Below are positions 21,384 to 32,692 of a stretch of 64,000 nucleotides of DNA, one piece after another. This DNA is from Leptodontidium sp. MPI-SDFR-AT-0119 (lineage: Eukaryota > Ascomycota > Leotiomycetes > Helotiales > Leptodontidiaceae): the NCBI GenBank assembly GCA_020726505.1, contig JAHLEZ010000006.1, positions 62,001-126,000 on the forward strand. The letters run 5' to 3'. The stretch's first letter is position 1, and the number at the start of each line of letters is the position of its first letter. The notes beneath the pieces were generated by a model, which was given only the letters and a program-made list of their open reading frames with translations, was not told the origin of the DNA and ran no database searches. The position numbers were made by a program, and so were the translations under genes.

Positions 21384-22280
21384 GGGCCAGGCGGTCATGT
21401 GGTCCAGCTATATTCAACGTAAACATGAGTAAATTGAATCACGCATATCTAACTTGAACGCCGTGAATTTTGCATCAATGTGTTAAATTGAGAACCCTTC
21501 CCGCATCAATCAACGAGGGTGAATTTTTAAAAGCTATCAAGTGCAAATACGTTACAGTGATTGTAATTTTAAAGTTGGGCGTTTCTGTCCTGCCATATAA
21601 GGTGCATGAGTGTGATGGAATTTGCGTATGTACATACCTTGAGTGCCTCAAAGGCGGAACATTCTCTTCTCGCAATATGTGGCAGATCACCGCAAAGTGG
21701 CTGTGAGCTTGAGGTTCACTGAACCAGTTAGTTACAGTTGCTTCAAAATTGGAAAAGTCGTGTTTCACATCAGTCGACGGGGAGCGATTAATAAAATATG
21801 ATACTGTTGGGGGGCGGGGGGAACTGAGGGAGAGATACACCAATATGGAATGATGGGGATATTTGACTTGCTGTGTTTAAGTTAGTCGCGCGAACTACTC
21901 CTGTCACGCCTCCGACTACCTTCGAGAGAGCCGTTTTCGACACGCCACCGTGTGTGCCTTGTCGGATAACTTACTGACGACTTAATATCGGTCACAGAAT
22001 TTACTGAAAGCGATAACAAAATGACAAAATCTCTATGGGACAGTCTTGAACTCGAAATGGGTTTTTCCTTTTGTGGATTCGTGGCATTTTCTAATTACGT
22101 ATTATTGACCTGAGTAAACTACCCTGAACGTCCTGAACACCTAAAACTCATGCTACAAATATTCCATCGAGGCACTTATTTAACATCTCGTAAATACATC
22201 AAGTCACTAGCTATTTGTCTCTATTCTTCTAAATCTCTAATCACCTGAAATGTAAGACATCCCCTAATAGCTACTCCCCT
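21384..22280. other. intergenic, no supported gene
   Basis: AT-richer spacer between the DUF1993 gene and the efflux-pump pseudogene. Overlapping open frames on both strands at 21470-21843 show no motif. Confidence 0.5.
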
Positions 22281-23708
22281 CTACCCCTCTAAATCCGCTT
22301 CCTTCTCTACGGCAAACCCCTGCCTAGCCACTAACACTTGATCCAAACTATACCCTTTCACAAATAGACTCGCCACGCCCGCCACCGTACTAAGAGCACA
22401 AATAATAATCTATACCGTCTTAATGGAATCCGCATACGCCTCAATGAGCTGTGACCTCGCCAATCCCTGCTCTATTCTTTTAATAATGGCAACAAGACTC
22501 TCGTCGCGTCTTTAGAGTACAGATCCGCCAACGGTGCTAACAGCTCGTAGCTCGCCATCTTCGTTCTGATCTGATTCTGGAAAACGACGCCGCCGATAGC
22601 GACGCCGATGCCCTGTCCAAAGGCGCGGAAGAAAGCAAAGAATGCGACGCCGAAGGCAATGTCTTCGGCAGCGATGGCGGCTTGGATGCTAAAGATTATA
22701 GTCGGGAAGAGGAGGCCTAGGCCGAGACCGGGGACGAGATTGAGGAAGATCCATCCGGGGACGGAGACGGTGGGCGTCATGAGAACGAGCAGCCCGCAGC
22801 CGGTGATGGTGCAGATCCAGCCGGTCCAGAGCGCCTAGCGGTAGCGGCCGGTGAGGGTAACAGTGATACCGACGGCAACGGAGGCAGGGGCGACGGTGAA
22901 GGTTTTAGGGAACAGCGCAACACCGGTGATGAGAATAGATGTGGTGGAAGAGATGAAGAGAGCGGCGCAATCTAATCGAAGCGTTGGAGCTTCTCGCCGA
23001 ATGAGCCAACAACGAAATTGAGCTTCAGGAAGATCGTGACGAAAACGAGTGCAAGTCCAACGATAGGGAGGTTGATCCAGAAAATCCATCACCAGGAGAT
23101 GCTCTGTGCGAACGAACCTCCAACAATTGGGCTAGTGACTGATCCGATTGCCCACATGGATGACAGGTATCCCAGCCAGGTGCCACGAAATCGAAGTGGA
23201 ACTAAGTCAGTGACGATGATCTCGCAGAGAACAATAATGCCGCCTCCACCCACACCCTGGAGCGACCTTCCCACGAGCAGGAGAGTAAAGTTGTGAGCTA
23301 CAGCAGCAAGCAAGGCACCGACTGCCAACAAAGTCAGGGAGACGTAAAGAGCCTGTGTAAACTATTAGCTTGTTTCCTCGTAACTTGATTAGACTTTTAG
23401 TTACTTACAGGCTTGCGGCCAAAGATGTGGCTCGTCGAAGTGAATGAAGGCTGGAAGACAGTCGAAGTCAACAAGAAGGAGGTACCACTCCAGAAAGCTT
23501 CAATGGCATTTCCACCAAGCGCATCTGTGATAATTGGTAGGGCGACGCTCAGAGACGTAGCGTCAAGAGCTGCAACCAAGGTAATAATGCATATTGTGAC
23601 GAATATCATATGGAACCTCCATCCTGGGTTGAAGGCGTTCAAGGCTTTCTCCACCGCCTCGAGTTCCTCCTTCGTCTTTGCCGTAGCTAGGCCTGTCGAT
23701 GGCTCCAT
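22281..23708 (-). pseudogene. DHA-type MFS drug-efflux transporter, inactivated by multiple stops
   Basis: A 14-helix-type multidrug exporter. From ATG at 23708: MEPSTGLATAKTKEELEAVE, helix 1 with LVAALDATSLSVALPIITDALGG, HIFGRKP (motif A end), an intron (about 23331-23408, GTAAGT, GCTAATAG, CACAG), LQGVGGGGIIVLCEIIVTDLVPLRFRG and SPIVGGSFAQ (motif C). Homology runs on to VARQGFAVEKEADLEG and a terminal TAG at 22281. It is broken by TGA 23089-23091 (before WIFWINLP), TAG 22972-22974 (where Trp is expected after RFD), TAG 22835-22837 (RYR then ALW) and TAG 22410-22412 (TV then II), plus frame changes near 22965 and 22500. Three of four stops are Trp TGG to TAG, a G-to-A change in the context produced by RIP. 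Not functional. Confidence 0.85.
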
Positions 23709-25020
23709 AGATGACTCTGCGACCTTGTCGAATGAAGAAGCGGACGATGCGAAGGCACTTCTTTCCGCGTCTGCTGTATTCAGATTCCTTGCGAGATTGT
23801 GGTCGACCTTAAGGACGGTTATTATTGACAAATCGCGAGTAGAAACCTGTTAAAGAAATAAATATACAAGCTTTGATGGGAAGAGATAGGCGTTCTATAG
23901 CAAGGCTATAAATGCAGGGTTATTCTCGACGAAGGGAGCTGGATATAGTGATATGAAGAAAACTGATGATGAAAGACAGTCTTACCAAAGAGAGGACCGG
24001 ATATATACTTCCTACCCTCAGCGCGTCATCTTGCTTTACATGGTTTGACTTTCCAGGGACGTGTTTCTACGGACTGGAAGTGCGTATTATCGAGAAGATT
24101 AGTCCGAGTCCGAAAATTTCGAAACGACTATCATAGGCAAGTGGAAGTGCGAACCTTATGCGGGACTTCTCAATACCGCTGTGGTTTTGAAAGGCTGAAA
24201 AGTTTGCCTTGTGTTTTCCATCGCACTCGCTTGCATCTTGGTTTCGCTTCGCTTTCGCGTATATTCCGCTTTCCTTAATTAGGAGCTAGGCAATTACAAA
24301 GACGGGACTAGGGGGACTATTAAAGTTTACTCGGGTAGATTACCTCAGTGTGGAAGGCATGCTCCAGAATTGGAGAGGTCTATGTTATCTTGTGCCATGT
24401 CTGATAATTTTGTTCCTTCAGAAGGCAAGATTCAGAATGGGCAGGATGTGTCTTGCCAATAACTCGCTGATGCTCTGGCTCGCGGAGTCGGTCGTGATAA
24501 AAGAGCCGTGTGCTCTTAATCACTTGCCGTGCTCGCTGATAGAAGGGATGTGGCGGATGTTCTCGAGTAACTGTATAAATCTGATAAGCCAGTTCCAAAG
24601 AGTTTTCTGGATGTGGGAAAGTGAGTTGTTTCTTCAAAGCTCGATTAGGAAAGGAGGTTCGCTAAATACTAACACACACCTCGACTAGCTTCTCCCCCTC
24701 CACAGTCACCGTCTCTTCTCATACCTAACACATACACAGCATTGCCAGACAGTCTGCTGGACGCTTGGTGCTGGAATGATTTGAGAAATTGGAATCTCCA
24801 AGGTGGGAAAATAGTTTTGCTCTGGAAGAGACGAACCACATGCTTGTAGATGTGTTTCTAATGATTTACAAGTGCACAAATGCAAGAGATTTTCATTGTC
24901 GTTGGATTTTGTTTGCAATCGTTGGCTGTCCGCTGCAGTTGTCACGAGAAGCAGAGAGAAGTTCAAGTTCCGCTCGGTACGGGACGAGGGTGGCATTCCG
25001 CCCAGTTCCACTCTCAGGGG
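23709..25020. other. intergenic, no confidently supported gene
   Basis: Promoter side of the dead efflux pump. It holds AGTCCGAGTCCGAAAA (24101-24116), the complement of which resembles the CGGACTT motifs at 20.6 kb. A minus-strand frame (24380-24637) reads TFPHPENSLELAYQIYTV and RARQVIKSTRLFYHDRL, protein-like but of unknown family and without an ATG, so I do not call it a gene. Confidence 0.4.
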
Positions 25021-25126
25021 TTTGCTGTGTTTGCTGTGTTTGCTGTGTTTGCTGTGTTTGCTGTGTTTGCTGTGTTTGCTGTGTTTGCTGTGTTTGCTGT
25101 GTTTGCTGTGTTTGCTGTGTTTGCTG
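25021..25126 (+). repeat. minisatellite of 9-bp unit TTTGCTGTG, about 12 copies
   Basis: Near-perfect tandem copies of TTTGCTGTG; the last unit is altered to TTTGCTGGT. Because the unit length is a multiple of three and stop-free, all three forward frames stay open (Phe-Ala-Val, Leu-Leu-Cys or Cys-Cys-Val repeats). No gene context supports translation. Confidence 0.95.
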
Positions 25127-26318
25127 GTTTTGCTTTATTGTATCACGTGTAAAGTTTTGCGCTGTTTGCTTTTATTTGGCCTGAAGCATGAAGAGCTGCC
25201 TGGTCCCTTCGTTAGTTTCACTGGAACAACAGTTCTTCCGGTCGAGATTTCTCACCTATATAAGGCGCCCTCCTCCTCGACCTTCTGCAAAAAATCATAC
25301 TTACCTTCTTGAAAGTGGGCCGCTCATGAATGGCTTTACTTGCGATACAAAACCTCCATTGCACATCGGGGCGTTGAGAATCGTTATCTCTCCTTCGGGG
25401 GCGATATCGGGGGAATTTTTGATTGCACTCCCTGTGGGAAAAAAAACTTCTTTTCATTGAGAACTGGGCTTCGTGCTTGGGCTTGAAGAAGAGTGATAGG
25501 CGTGACTGACCTGCTTGCTGATGGGTGACTATCGTCACTATGTGTTAAGTCTACTGTTTCGTTGTAGCACTGGTGAAGTGCTTGCGCTCCGCTGAGATGC
25601 TGTGCTGTGGTGAGCTGTCTGGGCTAGAGGATTTCGAGCCGTAGCCTAATTATGTCACTTTTGATACCTCTGAACGAGAAGAGGCCACTATCATGACACT
25701 CACTCCCTCGCCACAAATCTGCGCTCCGCCTTTTCATAATCCCACGTCCCAGCTGAAGGTTCTCCACCATCAGATGTACTGACAGTAGTTTGCACATCGA
25801 GCTCTCAGCTTCAAAGCTACGGCAGCTATCCTCGGCCAACCTTCCTCATTCCACCCCACCGGCGATACCTCCACGACAACTCCCTCACCTTCCCCACAAA
25901 CACTCTCCATCATGACGGCAGACGTTCCTCGCTCTGCAAGACACAGGATCTGCTAGTAGAAGTCATCTTCGGCAGACTTTCCGCCAGCCCTTTTCGACCA
26001 TCTTCGACCTTCGCAATATCCGCAGCTTCATTGTCGGGGATGTATGAGTAGTGCTGATCCATGCCCATAAACAGCAACCAGCATACCTCCCGTATCTCAC
26101 TTGAGGAATTTCCCCATCTTCGAGCCAGCCCATAGAACTAGGGGCGCGGCGTCTTAAATTCATGTACGAACACATCACCGCAAACGCCGTAGTCGGGCAT
26201 GGCAGCAGACGGAATAAATACATCGAGCATTTCCTCTGCAGAAAGGTAGGACAGGCAGGTCACACCAAATCTCACATTTCTATTCTCTCTTTCCACTTTC
26301 TCGCAAAAGCCACCAACC
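25127..26318. other. intergenic and promoter of the SDR gene
   Basis: No recognisable coding sequence. CT-rich tracts occur just before the SDR start (TCTCTCTTTCCACTTTCTCG), typical of fungal leaders. Confidence 0.5.
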
Positions 26319-27308
26319 ATGGCTATGAACGTTTCTGGCAAGACGGCCATTGTCACTGGAGCAGGCTCCGGCATCAATCTCTGCTTCGCAATCAAACTCC
26401 TCGAGAAAGGCTGCAATGTCATCATCGCAGACCTCGCGCTCCGGCCCGAAGCAGAAGCAGTGGTATCCAAATATCCACTCACCTCCAGCGGCGCAAAAGC
26501 TGTCTTCCAGAAGACAGACGTGACGGACTGGGCACAACTCGACAAGATGTTCGCTGTAGCCATCGAGCATTTCGGAGGCGCTGATATCGTCTGTCCTGGC
26601 GCTGGAGTCTACGAGCCTGTATGTTCATTTCTCTCAATCTGCGGATAGGAAGGCATACATCCATACCACCTAGATATGGATAGCTAACACCTCACCTCCC
26701 AGCCCTTCTCCAACTTCTGGCATCCTCCAGGTACCCCACCTTCGAAAGACGACCCCTCCACATCCCGGTACGCCCTCCTCGACATAAACCTCACACACCC
26801 AATCCGCGTCACCCAAATGGCCATCTCGCATTTCCTCTCGCAGAAGAAACCAGGAAGTATACCACACATCACAAGCGTGGCAGGGCAAGCACCATTCTTC
26901 CCCACCCCCGTCTATGTAGCGACCAAACACGCCATCTCAGGCTTCGTACGGTCCCTAGCCAAACTGGAATATCCCCCAGCAGATACTGGACTCCCTAAGA
27001 TCCGGGTGAATGCCGTTGCGCCAGCTCGGATCCGGACGCCTCTCTGGACGGATAATCCTGATAAGATGAAGATGGTGGGTGATAAACCGGGCTGGGTCAC
27101 GCCTGAGGATGTCGCGCAGGTGATGATGGATCTGGTGGAGAAGGAGGAGAATATCGGGGGAACCATATTGGAGATTGGGAGTACGATCAGGAGGGTGCAG
27201 ACGTATGATGATCCTGGGCCTAGGGCTGGGGGGAATTTCGTGGAGCATGATCCGGGTTTTGAGGATGATATGTGGGTGCAGTTGAAGAAGCAGTTTGATG
27301 CCGAGTAA
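26319..27308 (+). CDS. short-chain dehydrogenase/reductase, 301 aa
   Basis: Classical NAD(P)-dependent SDR that interconverts an alcohol and a ketone; closest in style to fungal 15-hydroxyprostaglandin-dehydrogenase-like enzymes. Exons 26319-26618 and 26703-27308 (intron 26619-26702, GTATGT to CCCAG, phase 0). The ATG lies in a strong context (ACCATGG). The cofactor motif TGAGSGI is at residues 13-19, with Asp at the end of beta-2 (IIADLAL) suggesting NAD preference. The structural motif is CPGAGVYEP in place of NAG. Catalytic residues are Ser158 (ITSVAG), Tyr171 and Lys175 (YVATK). A C-terminal extension after GGTILEIG with HDPGFEDDMWVQLKKQ is common in this subgroup. Substrate not deducible. 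Unlike the neighbour at 28.5-29.7 kb, nothing is broken. Confidence 0.9.
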
Positions 27309-28508
27309 GTGCTCGTGTTGAGATGTTGTATGTTTTTAGTGTGCTATAGTATAGCATGAATGATCGTCTACTGTGACTCTCTTGCTGCTTCTTTTCTATC
27401 TCTATTTTCCTTCTGGGTGTGGGTATGAGGAAAGAAGTCGATCAAAGTTCCCATCCAGACGAACCCACCTCCTCAGCAAGCATTACAAGAAAAATTCTGA
27501 CCGCATCTTCATCTACACTCCATTTCGCTCGATGCCCTGAGTACACAACAGGCTCATCCAGATCAAGATCTCACATAAAATAATGAAATCAAGCTATAGA
27601 ATTTATTCAGGATGACTTCACCGCGACAAGACAAGCATCTCGACAATACATTCGGCTCTTCTTGATCTAGCCGGCAGACTAATTCTGCAGATCTCAGGGA
27701 ATTTCTTGTATATAATGTAGTGCTGGTCAAACTCTAGCATTGGTATTATATTAGGACACAGTTTGGAAGTTCAACTGCATAGAGATAGATGTAAGGAATA
27801 TCAGGGCAATAGTAGCCGGCCTCGAGTGTACCTGTCAACTTATTCTTGACTTCGATGGGCTTGAAGTAGGTCAAACTCATTTTTCATCTTGCATTTTCTG
27901 CTTTCGAATTACCGTTGATCGCTCTCTCAGAAACAAGAGTTCGTTTTCCACTTCACACTTCCGCAACCGCATCCGCAACCGCATCTCCTTGACATCACTT
28001 TATCAGCTTGTGTCTTTCTCTCGTTCATTCAATTTCTGTGAGCGAACACTCGCCATCTGAAAGCCTTCCCAAGCAAGTTTCCCATAAGCGGAAAATGGTA
28101 TGACCGGCTCGCCGCATTGAGGTAGCCATGTCGCAGCCGCTCTTCCGTTAAGTACCTCACTGGACAGATGGGAGCCGAGGACTGCCCAGAATGTTGACTG
28201 AATACCTTACCTTACCGGCACATGAATAGAAATGTGCCTCGATGTCGTTACTAGCAGTCCTTACAGAAATGACAGTACGATGCTACGCGCGGAAGAGACG
28301 TTGAGTAAACATTACTTACTTGAAAAGTCGACCAATCAACACTAAAAGGTTTCTGGGATGTACAGGAAGCGAATAGCTTACTCTACATCAGGCTGATCTG
28401 AATAGATATGAAGCGAGAGATATAAAGTAGAACCATTCTCGTTTTCTTCAAGACCTGAGAACAGGACGATAAGATAAATTCAAGATTTCTTTCGCAAGTC
28501 AGTCAGTC
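27309..28508. other. intergenic, no supported gene
   Basis: AT-leaning spacer of about 1.2 kb between the two SDR genes. I see no motif-bearing frame, tRNA or long repeat. Confidence 0.5.
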
Positions 28509-29688
28509 GATGTTAAAACACTGTTCTCGGTCAATGGGTTGGTGGCCGTGATTACTGGCGGTGGAACTGGTAAGTCTCTCCTCTGTCCTTCAGGATGTCC
28601 TTGGATAAAATCTTCGAATATTTAGTAACGAAAATAGGAACCGGACTCATGATGGCGAAAGCCCTGGAAGAGAATGGAGCGATCGTATATATAATCGGTA
28701 GACGACTGGAGAGTCTCGAGAAAGCCTCTTCCCAAGCTGTACGTCCTCCTTAATTCCACTTATATCAAACCCCCAGAAAGATTAAGTAAAAGGGAGGAAT
28801 AGGAATCCGGGGTATAAAAAAAAGAGTACCCGAAAATTTTAACGAAGAGAATATAGAAACACGGCAATATAATCCTCCTCCGCGGCGACGTAACATCCAA
28901 AGAAGACCTCTCCGCCCCCGTCACTGAAATCACAAACCGCACCGGCTACATCAACGTTCTAATCGCCAACTCAGGGATCTCAGGACCCATCCTCCAATCC
29001 CTCCCAGCCGACGCCTCACTCTCGCAATTGCAAGACAGTCCCTGGACGACTGGTCCCAACGACTTCGACAAGACGTTCAGCATGAATACGTCGGCGGTGT
29101 GGTTCTCCGTCGTGGCGTTCTTGGGACTGCTGGATGAGGGGAACAAGAGGGGGAATGTGGTGCAGAAGAGTCAGGTTGTTGCTACCTCGAGTATTGGGGG
29201 GTTTAATCGTGTGGCTCTCGCGGGCTATGCGTATGCAGCTAGTAAAGCTGGAACGACGCATATGATGAAGCAGCTTGCTACTTCCTTGGTGCCGTATGGG
29301 GTGTGTTCATCCTATCTCGTGAAATGAAGCTCCGCTGACCGAACAATCTAGATCCGAAGTAATGTCATCACACCAGGCAGTAAGTTCTACCTACCCTATC
29401 CCCTTCCTTACTTCTCACCCCGCCCCCCGTGTCATTTGTCAAGAGACAATCCAGCATGCTCACAAACTCGAACACAGTCTTCCCCTCCGAAATGGCAGAC
29501 GACGTAATTGGGAAAATCGAGAAGACCATCGGCTTCCCCAAATCGTTCACCCAGCCGAACGAACAGGCACGATCGAAGATATGGCTGGCGCAGTGCTGTA
29601 TTTGACTTTGAGAGCTGAGGCGTATCTGGATGGGAATGTGATTGTGACGGATGGTGGGAGGCTGAGTGTTCTACCGTCTTCGTATTAG
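28509..29688 (+). pseudogene. second short-chain dehydrogenase/reductase, probably inactivated
   Basis: SDR of the fungal type with an N-terminus like LFSVNGLVAVITGGGTG. Segments by homology: about 28509-28569, 28638-28738 (TGLMMAKALEENGA, IIGRRLESLEKA), 28857-29300 (RGDVTSKEDL, LIANSGISGP, VVATSSIGG, YAYAASKAG with the catalytic Tyr and Lys), 29352-29379 (IRSNVITPG) and 29478-29688 (FPSEMADDVIGKIEK then, in another frame, ERTGTIEDMAGAVLYLT and YLDGNVIVTDGGRL). All introns have GT..AG ends. Two faults: no in-frame ATG precedes the first segment before a TAA at about 28470, and the last exon needs a one-base shift at about 29541 in CCCCAAA. TGGGTGTG also has Thr where Ile is usual. A missed first exon and an assembly error in the homopolymer could rescue it, so pseudogene status is probable, not certain. 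Confidence 0.7.
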
Positions 29689-32079
29689 ATGTTTGTTTGA
29701 GTGAGTTGGAGATGTGTGTTCTGTGGGATGGCTTTGAGAATTTGATAGAGAGTTAGGGAGGAAATCGGGAATGTGAATACTCACTTGAAGACTTCAACCC
29801 GCCATCGTGATCTTGGTGAGCATAGTTGAACCTCTCTATTCTAGGGGATGATTTCATTTTCTCAAATCTTAACCGGTGTTCTAGATCGAGTCCTTCCGCA
29901 GCGGCTGCCTGCGTTTCATCCGACAATATGCTTCATCTGAGGCTTTCCAGCTTCTGGGCAGCGTGTCCGTACGACGTACTTGTATCCTTCACAATTTCTT
30001 TCCGATCCTTTCCTTTCTCTTGATTTGAAATTGAAAGAATGATTGAAATTTGGAATCAGCCGTTGAAAACCCGAAAAGCCGTGATGAGCGGTCCATACCG
30101 AGTTCTTGGAGTTGACTCGGGCTCCGTCTCCTCTCGCAAGCTACGGTACTGTCATGTCATATGTGCGATTTAGCACTCGGTATTATTGAGCATACGGACG
30201 CATACAAACATCCAAGACTCTCTCATTCCTCGCAAGGAGGAGAACTCGCAAGAAAATATGTCTAGGTTTCTAGAAGTCTCACCAAGAAGAGACGTTTACT
30301 GCACTTCAACACACCATCGCCACGATCGTCACAAACACTTAATGCAGAAAAACAGCAAAGAACACACTTGAATCGAGACTAGGGCAGCTATTGCGAAAGC
30401 AGATGCGAATCAAAAGTGCAAAACATATGCAAAGCCTTGATTGACTACAAATGTTTATGCAAGACGGAAAAATCAAATCCCAAAGCTCAAATCTTAGATC
30501 AAGCAAGCAAAAAACGTGTTTGTGATCCTACCCAAACACTCCAAGCAATGCAGCCTGCCATCATGAGTGAAAGCCAAGCGCAACTAACAACGGCTGTCAT
30601 CCAGTCGAAGCATCCGAAGTTGGTGAAACACCTGACGCCTCTCTGAGTCCCTGGGCTTCTCGAGAAAGTCGAAGAACTTCGGGAGGAAAACGCATGTATG
30701 CATGGGAGGTGCATATGCATCCGTGTGAGACAATCCCAACGGGGTTGCTAGGTAACATCCTTGGGATATATCAGCACGTGAGTATCTTATGTATGTGCCC
30801 AACAGGGCGATTTCTTCGTCGTAGCCAGTAAGAAGATGGCTGGTATTCAAGAATGACCCGTACCAAGATAGCTTGGCTTCGTCTTCGTCCCTTCTAAGAG
30901 TTGCAACATCCAATAGAGAGAGAGAAAGAAGCGTCATCCTTCCAGTTCGGTTCATGCGAACCCAAACATCAGTTGACAATAACTGTAAACATCACTTCCC
31001 CGCCAAGACTTTCACCCCAGCACGGCAGCGAACTTCTCCGCGTTAAGGTACCGCACCAGCCTCTTACCGAATAAAAGTTCCTATTATTCTCCAGATTTGT
31101 CAGGGTCCTGACCAGTGAGGATGGCGGAACGGCCGCCCTGTGCGGATAATAAAGCGCCTCGCTTCTCTGACACTGTCGATCATGCTTGCCGGGCCTCGCT
31201 TAAACCCCTAAATGGCACCCTGGACCTCGTCTGCGAGTGCTGGGCGAAGCTTAACTGTGATAATGCCTGATGCGCATTGTGGCGCCAAGTCTTTCTTGGG
31301 GTCTTGGCTGAGGTTCGATGGTAGGGCATTGTGCATGTTGTGTGTCTGATGGTTTCGGCCGGACGTGTGTGGTTGGTGTTGTGGATGGTCTGATGTGATG
31401 TGATGTTATGATATGGACGGCATGGCATGGGTGTGATGACGGCTGTGGCAGCTGTCATTCAGTCACTTGCCGGTGGTGACGGCTTGAGCGGCGGTTTGAA
31501 GATGGTCGGATGAATGTCTCGAAGTCTTGTTCGTCTCATCACTCATGACAGGCAGTTTGTCAGGCTAGCTGGGTTGGTCTTTCACGGTACCATTGCTACT
31601 GTGCTGTGCTTACACGATGACACCGGATGAAGGATACGGACGTGGGCGATAGAGTTAGAGTTAAGATTAGAGTTGGGCTGGCAGGCCGGCAACTTGGCTC
31701 ACTGATTCCCTGGCTCCACGGAGGGGGCCGGGACAAGGGGCAGTTAAGGTTAGAGGATGGATCAGATGGAGGAGGAAGGTTGTGTATCCGTCCATCATAG
31801 TACGTACCCACTAAAATCCATCATATTGCCAAGACTTCTCCAATGAGGAGCGAGTATAAGGGTTCATCGATGCCACTCTATTCTTCCCTTTTCCTTCCTC
31901 ATCCACTGTCTCTCTCTTATAGCCTCATCTCCACCTTCACACAATCTTTTTTTCTTCAGCTGGTCTGTCGCTTTTACGTTCTTAATCTTTACTACTTTTA
32001 ATTCATATTCTATATTTTTTTTGCATCTCTCTACCTCATCGACAACAAACAAACCACCCAATCCTTCAAATCAATCACA
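29689..32079. other. long intergenic region, no supported gene
   Basis: About 2.4 kb. Frames such as 30584-30979 (minus, 131 codons) and 30416-30646 (plus) show no motif. The right end (31860-32079) has T/C-rich tracts just before the start of the small secreted protein, as in strongly expressed fungal genes. Confidence 0.5.
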
Positions 32080-32692
32080 ATGCGTTTCGCTACTGCCTCC
32101 ATCATCTTGGCCTATGTTGCCACCCTTGCCATCGCCGCTCCAGTTCCAGTGTAAGTTTTCCTCTCCTTCCAGGATCAAGAGATCCACAACACAGACATAG
32201 ACAAATAACATAACTAACACAATCATCACAGTGATCTCGCATCATTCTTGAACGCCGGCAACCAAGGTTTCAACCTCCAAGCCTTCAACGTCAATGATAT
32301 CGCCAACCTCCTCCAAGGCTTTGACATTGGAGGATTCAACAACCAGTTCGGAGCCCAGTTCGACCAGAACGCCATCCAGCTCCTGCTCGTCCAGCTCGGC
32401 AGCAACAGCTTCGGCAACTCCAACTTGAACTTCATCCAAGACCTCAGCCAGTTCAACGTCAACAGCTTCGCCAACCAGTTCAACGGCCAGTTCGGCGCCA
32501 ACTGGAACGCAAACGAGATCTTGGGCTTGCTCTTGCAGTTGGGTCTTGTTGACCAGAACCAGATCCAGAACGTGAGTATTTGAATCCACTCAGCATAATA
32601 GCTTGGACCTTAAGTGTGGAATACAAGCTAATGCGTACTAGCAACTGTTGCTTGCTCAACAGCTCCAACTTGCCGCCGTCTCTTGTTTCTAA
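32080..32692 (+). CDS. small secreted Asn/Gln/Phe-rich repeat protein, 153 aa
   Basis: Three exons: 32080-32150, 32232-32571 and 32642-32692, joined by introns with GTAAGT/CACAG and GTGAGT/CTAG, all in phase (154 codons). The start is in a good context (CACAATGC) after a CT-rich leader. A signal peptide (MRFATASIILAYVATLAIAA) is followed by a short linker and a mature chain dominated by Asn, Gln, Phe, Gly and Leu. Two imperfect repeats are visible: NNQFGAQFDQNAIQLLLVQLG and NGQFGANWNANEILGLLLQLG. A single Cys near the C-terminus (AVSCF) excludes a hydrophobin. The codons are strongly C-ending, suggesting high expression. I do not recognise the family; a cell-wall or surface-assembly role, or an effector role, is conceivable but unproven. 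Confidence 0.85.

Noticed and set aside
24380..24637. Protein-like minus-strand frame (TFPHPENSLELAYQIYTV...)
   Set aside because: Begins without ATG, no recognisable family and no flanking exon found; kept only as a note.
24789..25312. Three overlapping plus-strand frames through the minisatellite
   Set aside because: They are open only because the 9-bp repeat has no stop; flanks show no coding character.
14975..30000. Secondary-metabolite gene cluster
   Set aside because: Transporter, SDR and oxidoreductase-type genes occur, but there is no PKS, NRPS, terpene synthase or prenyltransferase core, and several members are broken.
30584..30979. 131-codon minus-strand frame
   Set aside because: No motif and no promoter or splice context.
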